Shown here piece after piece: positions 19,888 through 23,753 of a DNA stretch of 23,753 bases. The position numbers and the translations under genes were made by a program. The notes under the pieces were generated by a model, which did not search any database, had not been told where the DNA came from, and worked only from the letters and a program-made list of their open reading frames with translations. The DNA comes from Candidatus Adlerbacteria bacterium RIFCSPHIGHO2_02_FULL_54_18 (GTDB lineage Bacteria; Patescibacteriota; Minisyncoccia; Phycocordibacterales; SBAW01). Location of the stretch: the NCBI GenBank assembly GCA_001775445.1, contig MEWV01000013.1:1-23753 (forward strand). The letters are read 5' to 3'. How positions within the stretch are numbered: position 1 is the first letter of the stretch; every line of letters begins with the position of its first letter.

Positions 19888-20578
19888 GATGTTTTCCGAA
19901 TTCTAAGGACAACTCTTTATAGTACGCGTCTGCTTCACTTAGTACTTGGTCTAATGGAGTTTGATCTTTCAACAGTTCCCTGATTTCTGGGTCAAGCAAG
20001 AGCTGCTCTGGCCGGCCTTGTGACTCCCCAAAGTAGTCTTGCATGCTTGAGTAGGGATATTCGAGTAATCGTTTTTCCAAAGTGCGCAGACTTTTTGCGC
20101 CGCCCTTCTTCCAACCAGGATCAAAGACTTCTGCCGGATTTAAATGTATATATTGTGTAACTCGTTTTAAATAACCATCATCAGTGATATGTTTTGAACG
20201 GAACGGGGTAACAAAAAGATTGCCGACTCTTTTCCTTTTTATATTGAAATACATCGTGTACCCTGTAAAAACCTTGTGCATGAATTTTGAAATTCCGCCC
20301 TCAATATTTTCACGCAATAGCAGGTGGGGGTGGTTGCCCATAAGGCAATAGGCTCCTATGCTCACAAAGGGAGTTCCCTGGGATACTGAAAAAATATCGG
20401 CATGTGTAAGATGTTGAACATTTCCACGATTAATTGTTTCGCTACTGTTGGCAAGATAGAGCAGTTCGGTAAATCTATTAAAATCGGCTTCATTTTCAAA
20501 CACTGTGCGCTTATCAACACCGCGCGTGAAGCAGTGATACCACTCATTTGGAGCAAACGGTGTTCTCCTGTATCCCAT
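19880..20578 (-). CDS. REP-associated tyrosine transposase (RAYT/TnpA-REP, Y1 HUH)
   Basis: RAYTs are single-copy, IS200-like HUH endonucleases that cut REP hairpins. The 232-residue product begins GYRRTPFAPNEWYHCFTRGV (typical first strand), has the HUH motif as GNHPHLLLRE (His83, His85), and the conserved YLKRVTQYIHLNP helix (Tyr136 and Tyr143 are nucleophile candidates; Tyr143 sits in the motif shared by the family). The C-terminal region (about 170-232) is family-like and helical. The gene is bracketed by two palindromes with the core TAGAGGCG-W-CGCCTCTA in inverted orientation, the usual layout of a RAYT with its REP targets. A TATACT box lies 6 bases before the ATG. The frame is intact, so it may be active. 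Confidence 0.88.
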   Translation of the reverse strand: MGYRRTPFAPNEWYHCFTRGVDKRTVFENEADFNRFTELLYLANSSETINRGNVQHLTHADIFSVSQGTPFVSIGAYCLMGNHPHLLLRENIEGGISKFMHKVFTGYTMYFNIKRKRVGNLFVTPFRSKHITDDGYLKRVTQYIHLNPAEVFDPGWKKGGAKSLRTLEKRLLEYPYSSMQDYFGESQGRPEQLLLDPEIRELLKDQTPLDQVLSEADAYYKELSLEFGKHQT

Positions 20579-20584
20579 CTTGAC

Positions 20585-20590
20585 AGTATA
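20585..20590 (-). promoter_or_regulatory. -10 box placed for a leaderless RAYT mRNA
   Basis: TATACT (20590-20585) is followed by GTCAAG and the ATG at 20578. It lies between the upstream REP-like palindrome and the gene. Confidence 0.5.
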
Positions 20591-20600
20591 CCCTGAATTC

Positions 20601-20617
20601 TAGAGGCGTCGCCTCTA
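20601..20617. repeat. REP-like palindrome at the 5' side of the RAYT gene
   Basis: TAGAGGCG (20601-20608), a central T and CGCCTCTA (20610-20617). It has the same core as 19861-19887 with the complementary central base. It starts 4 bases beyond the recJ stop codon and may also end recJ transcripts as a hairpin. Confidence 0.88.
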
Positions 20618-20621
20618 TGAT

Positions 20622-22280
20622 TTAGAGTATATCAACCACGCGCAGCCGCGCCGCGCCGCGCCAGTCGAGCTCGATGTGGCCCACAATGTCGGCGCGGGCG
20701 CCCGCTGTTATTTTTTTAGAAAACGAGTCCGGGGTGGAGAAGAAGGCGATGCCTCCCGCGCGCGTGCCGTCCTGCTCGAGCGACACTTCCAAGTGATTTT
20801 GCTGTTTGCCGAACATCCGCGTAGCGGCAACGGAGACACCGGGGAATATAAACAGTGGCTTCTCGTTAGCCACACCAAAGGGAGCCATCTGCCGCAAGTC
20901 GCGCTCGGCGCGCGAAATCTCCGCAAGAGAGAGTTCGCGGTCGATAAGCACCTCCGGAGCGGCACTCGCGCCGGCAGTAAGCGAAGAATAGGCGCTTGCC
21001 AGTTCGGCTGGCAAGCGATGCACTCCCTCCTCGGTGAGGGAGAAGCCGCCGGAGGCAGCGTGTCCGCCAAAGTGTTCGAAGGAACCCCTGGCCGCTTCCA
21101 TAAGTGCAACAATATTGACTCCCTCTGCGGCGCGGCAACTGCCGCGTAGTATCTCGCCGCCCTCGCGCCCCCACAAAAAAACCGTCTTACCATGCGCTTC
21201 GACCAGTTTGTTGGCGACAAGCCCCAAAATCCCCGGCCGCCACTGCGGACTGCCCATTACAATGAGCGGACTTAAGGTGAGATCAATCCCCGCGACACGC
21301 TTGTTGACCTCGCGCACGGTCGCCGCCACCAACCCCTTGCGCGCATCGTTTATGCGGTTGAGTTCTGCCGCCAGCATGTGTGCCTCCTCGAGACCCTGCG
21401 CGGCAAGGAGAGAGGCGGCAGCTTGCGGAGTATCCATACGCGAGGCGGCATTGATGCGCGGAGAGATCATAAAGGTAACGTCATCCTCGGTGAGCGTTCG
21501 TGCACTGATGCGTAAAAGTTTTAGAAGCGCGGCGATGCCGGGCCGCCTCCCCCGCCGCATTACCACAAGCCCGCTGTGCGCGAGCATCCGGTTTTCTCCC
21601 ACCAGAGGAACCATGTCCGAGAGTGTTGCTATTCCGACCAGATCCAGAAACCACTTTTCCTGCCCCGCGCCAAAACCCTTGGGACGATCTTTAGACAAAA
21701 TCGCCTGCATCAGCTTCCACGCCACCCCCGCGCCGCACAGACCGTCGAATGGGTATCTGCTGCTTTTTAGTTTGGGATTAATGAGCGCAAACGCACGGGG
21801 CAGAACCTCCGGCTCAAGGTGATGATCGGTCACAATAACATCAACTCCTTTTTGTTTTGCAAAAGCTATCGGCTCCACCTCGGTGGTACCGAGGTCGATG
21901 GTGATAATGAGCGCAACTCGTTGCGCCGCGAGCTCCTCTATCCCCTCTGTGTTCAGCCCGTAGCCCTCTTTGTGACGATGAGGAATGTAGTGGATAACAT
22001 CGAGCCCGTAAATGCGCAAAAACTCGCAGAGCATCACTCCGCCGGGTATGCCGTCGGAATCGTAGTCGCTCCACACCGCCACGCGCTCGTTATTTTTTTT
22101 GGCGCTTAAGATGCGCTCGACTGCCGCCTCCATATCGGGTAGTAGAAAGGGGTCGTGGCTGTCGGCGTTGTAGTCCGGGTTAAGAAACGCCTCGTGTAGC
22201 TCCGGCGCGATGCCGCGCACAAGCAGTAGGTGCGGCACAAGGTCTCCGTGGAGCCGCTCGCGTACCTTATAGCGCTTCAT
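20622..22280 (-). CDS. recJ: Single-stranded-DNA-specific exonuclease RecJ
   Basis: RecJ is a 5'-3' exonuclease on single-stranded DNA in recombination and repair. From the ATG at 22280 the product is 552 residues, close to the family's usual length. The DHH-family motifs are visible: VWSDYDSDG (Asp72, Asp74, Asp76; the family has DYDADG), TIDLG (Asp129), TDHH (Asp152-His154), SDMVPL, then the DHHA1 domain with HFGGHAASGG (about 401-411) and an OB-like C-terminus. The family's GWH(P/Q)G motif reads QWRPG. An upstream in-frame ATG at 22415 would add 45 residues antisense to the HIT gene and is rejected, because the 22280 start has a TATACT box 7 bases upstream and matches the family start. Confidence 0.95.
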   Translation of the reverse strand: MKRYKVRERLHGDLVPHLLLVRGIAPELHEAFLNPDYNADSHDPFLLPDMEAAVERILSAKKNNERVAVWSDYDSDGIPGGVMLCEFLRIYGLDVIHYIPHRHKEGYGLNTEGIEELAAQRVALIITIDLGTTEVEPIAFAKQKGVDVIVTDHHLEPEVLPRAFALINPKLKSSRYPFDGLCGAGVAWKLMQAILSKDRPKGFGAGQEKWFLDLVGIATLSDMVPLVGENRMLAHSGLVVMRRGRRPGIAALLKLLRISARTLTEDDVTFMISPRINAASRMDTPQAAASLLAAQGLEEAHMLAAELNRINDARKGLVAATVREVNKRVAGIDLTLSPLIVMGSPQWRPGILGLVANKLVEAHGKTVFLWGREGGEILRGSCRAAEGVNIVALMEAARGSFEHFGGHAASGGFSLTEEGVHRLPAELASAYSSLTAGASAAPEVLIDRELSLAEISRAERDLRQMAPFGVANEKPLFIFPGVSVAATRMFGKQQNHLEVSLEQDGTRAGGIAFFSTPDSFSKKITAGARADIVGHIELDWRGAARLRVVDIL

Positions 22281-22287
22281 CTGGTCT

Positions 22288-22295
22288 AGTATACT
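22288..22295. promoter_or_regulatory. Palindromic -10 box shared by divergent recJ and HIT genes
   Basis: AGTATACT is its own reverse complement and contains TATACT on both strands. On the plus strand it is 6 bases from the HIT ATG (22302); on the minus strand it is 7 bases from the recJ ATG (22280). Both transcripts would be leaderless. No convincing -35 is seen on either side. Confidence 0.6.
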
Positions 22296-22301
22296 GGAGC
22301 G

Positions 22302-22631
22302 ATGGCGGATTGTATTTTTTGTAAAATCGCGGCGGGCGAGATCCCCGCGCAAAAGACGCTTGAAAACGAAGAGTGTGTCGCTTTTTTGGATATACACCCA
22401 AAGGCCCCCGGACACACTCTACTGATACCAAAAAAACACTACCCGTGGATATGGGATATACCGGACGCACTGTTTGTAAAACTGTTTCAGACCGCAAAAC
22501 AATTGGCGCCGGAGCTCAAAAAACAGGTGGGCGCCGATTATGTGCAACTCTCGGTCATTGGAAAAGACGTGCCTCATGCCCATATGCATCTGATCCCCCG
22601 CATGCTCTCCAACACCTCAGTGTTGCCGTAG
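22302..22631 (+). CDS. HIT-family nucleotide hydrolase/transferase
   Basis: HIT proteins hydrolyse purine nucleoside phosphoramidates or dinucleoside polyphosphates. The 109-residue product has the HINT-type N-terminus CIFCKIAAGEIPAQK (two Cys of the possible zinc pair, Cys4 and Cys7), FLDIHPKAPGHTLLIPKKHY (23-47 in parts) and the active-site triad HAHMHLIPR (about residues 92-100). It is slightly shorter than usual, with a brief tail after the motif. The start at 22302 lies 6 bases from a TATACT box. It overlaps the convergent pgk gene by 15 bases at its 3' end. Confidence 0.93.
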   Translation: MADCIFCKIAAGEIPAQKTLENEECVAFLDIHPKAPGHTLLIPKKHYPWIWDIPDALFVKLFQTAKQLAPELKKQVGADYVQLSVIGKDVPHAHMHLIPRMLSNTSVLP

Positions 22632-23717
22632 CGCGTCGATAGCGGGCAGGGTCCCGCGTACCAAAAACTCCAGCATCGCTCCACCGCCGGTTGATATAAA
22701 GACCTTTTCGGCGTCGAACGTGTACTTCTCCACCGCGGCGGCGGTGTCTCCGCCTCCGACAACCGCGCGCGTGCCGCTGGCAGAGAGCGCGGAGGCGAGT
22801 GCCTCGGTGCCGTCGCGATACCCGCGCTCATACACTCCCATAGGGCCGTTCCAAAGCACAAACGGCGCTTGAGTAATCACCGTGCTCCATTTTTTAGACG
22901 TCTCCGGTCCGATGTCGATAATGCTCTCGTTGGCGCGGATGTCGAACACAAGACCGAGACGCTCGGCGTTTGATCCCTCTTCGGCAAATATCGCGTCGGT
23001 CGGAACTACGAGATGCTCGTTTGTCGCGACCTCCGTGGGCACGGGAAGAGTAGAGATAAGAGAGGATCCGAACGGGAGCCCCCGCGCTTTTATAACGTCG
23101 TTGGCGAGCGCGCCACCGAGGAGCACCTGTGCGTACAGCGACAGCAGTTTTGTAATCAGCGGCTCTTTTGTTTCAAACTTTGCCCCGCCGATGAGCGCGA
23201 TGGCGCCCGGCGGCGGAGTGAGTGCCGCGGAAAGCCGCTCTATCTCCTCCTCAAAACGCAGTCCCGCGTAGCTTGGCAGAAGCGCGGAAAGAGCGACCAT
23301 TGAGGCGTGCGAGCGGTGCGAGTTGGCAAACGCTTCGTTGACATAGAGGTCGCCGAGAGCCGCGAGTTTTTGTGCATACTCCGCGCTGTTGCTCTCCTCA
23401 CCGGGATCAAAACGCAGATTCTCCTCCATCTCAAACGGCACCGAGGTGAGAGTGTGTAGATGCTCCGCAATCGGCGCTACACGCAAACCCTCTACCACTT
23501 TTCCTCCGGGGCGGCCGATGTCGGTGAGGATGATTATTTTTGCCGCGCCGTTTTTATGCAAAAGCTCGAGCGTCGGAAGCGCGGAGCGGATGCGCAGGTC
23601 ATTTGCCACCCGCGGCGCACCGCGAGCCGTGTCGAGGGGGACATTAAAGTCGACGCGCAACAGCACGCGCTTGCCCGCGACCGGCGCCTCCCGCACACTG
23701 TGTATCCCCTCTCTCAT
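22617..23717 (-). CDS. pgk: Phosphoglycerate kinase
   Basis: PGK makes ATP from 1,3-bisphosphoglycerate and ADP in glycolysis. The 366-residue product is some 25 residues shorter than usual but has both lobes: RVDFNVPL (21-28), ENLRFDPGEE (99-108), NEAFANSHRSHAS (127-139), GGAKFETK (177-184), VLWNGPMGVYE (287-297), GGGDTAAAVEK (321-331) and STGGGAMLEFL. The usual substrate motif SHLGRP reads TDIGRP (65-70), so the conserved His is replaced by Asp while the Arg is kept. The start at 23717 gives MREGIHSV; a -10-like TATAAA lies at 23750-23745. It ends inside the HIT gene's tail and is convergent with it. Confidence 0.97.
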   Translation of the reverse strand: MREGIHSVREAPVAGKRVLLRVDFNVPLDTARGAPRVANDLRIRSALPTLELLHKNGAAKIIILTDIGRPGGKVVEGLRVAPIAEHLHTLTSVPFEMEENLRFDPGEESNSAEYAQKLAALGDLYVNEAFANSHRSHASMVALSALLPSYAGLRFEEEIERLSAALTPPPGAIALIGGAKFETKEPLITKLLSLYAQVLLGGALANDVIKARGLPFGSSLISTLPVPTEVATNEHLVVPTDAIFAEEGSNAERLGLVFDIRANESIIDIGPETSKKWSTVITQAPFVLWNGPMGVYERGYRDGTEALASALSASGTRAVVGGGDTAAAVEKYTFDAEKVFISTGGGAMLEFLVRGTLPAIDALRQH

Positions 23718-23753
23718 TGCTTTTTTTTGCTGCCACGGACGGTCTTTATAATT

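Noticed and set aside
22281..22415. A 45-residue N-terminal extension of RecJ
   Set aside because: It would be antisense to the HIT gene's catalytic core region, has no family similarity, and the start at 22280 has a well-placed -10 box.

Overview
The window reads as a chromosomal segment of a Candidate Phyla Radiation (Patescibacteria) bacterium, most likely a Parcubacteria-group lineage. The reasons are the very compact layout, secreted PKD-repeat proteins, a stand-alone PaaX-like protein with a Cas2-like domain, and ribosomal proteins that are recognisable but drifted. TGA is used as a stop, so the standard code applies. The exact class is inference; no rRNA or tRNA gene is present to settle it.

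Region 1 (about 1-14,900, almost all minus strand) is the str-S10 ribosomal superoperon in conserved order of transcription: rpsL, rpsG, fusA, tuf, rpsJ, rplC, rplD, rplW, rplB, rpsS (rpsS runs off the left edge). It is broken by three insertions: a plus-strand 86-aa gene with its own promoter and terminator between rpsG and fusA; two large secreted PKD-repeat proteins (one with a glycoside-hydrolase barrel, one with an SH3-like domain) between fusA and tuf; and two small genes plus a PaaX/Cas2-like regulator between rpsJ and rplC. Terminators and new promoters at the insertion points suggest that the old operon now works as several transcription units. Three copies of a short dispersed repeat lie at ribosomal gene ends.

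Region 2 (about 14,900-17,100) holds an M50-family membrane protease, rpmB (L28) on the plus strand, a membrane-anchored metallo-beta-lactamase protein resembling the detached C-terminal domain of ComEC, and a small membrane protein.

Region 3 (about 17,100-23,753) holds a Mn/Fe superoxide dismutase, a ComEC channel without its MBL domain, RNase HI with a C-terminal hybrid-binding-like domain, a RAYT-type HUH transposase flanked by two palindromes sharing a 17-base core, RecJ, a HIT hydrolase and phosphoglycerate kinase. ComEC, the MBL protein, RNase H and RecJ could together import and process nucleic acids (inference).

The most noteworthy structures are: two 36-bp concentric palindromes bracketing the PaaX/Cas2-like gene, the upstream one covering its predicted -10; a group of genes at 15.8-22.3 kb whose TATACT boxes lie 6-7 bases before the start codon, predicting leaderless mRNAs, including one palindromic -10 shared by divergent recJ and the HIT gene; and a conserved 50-residue C-terminal tail on both PKD proteins.
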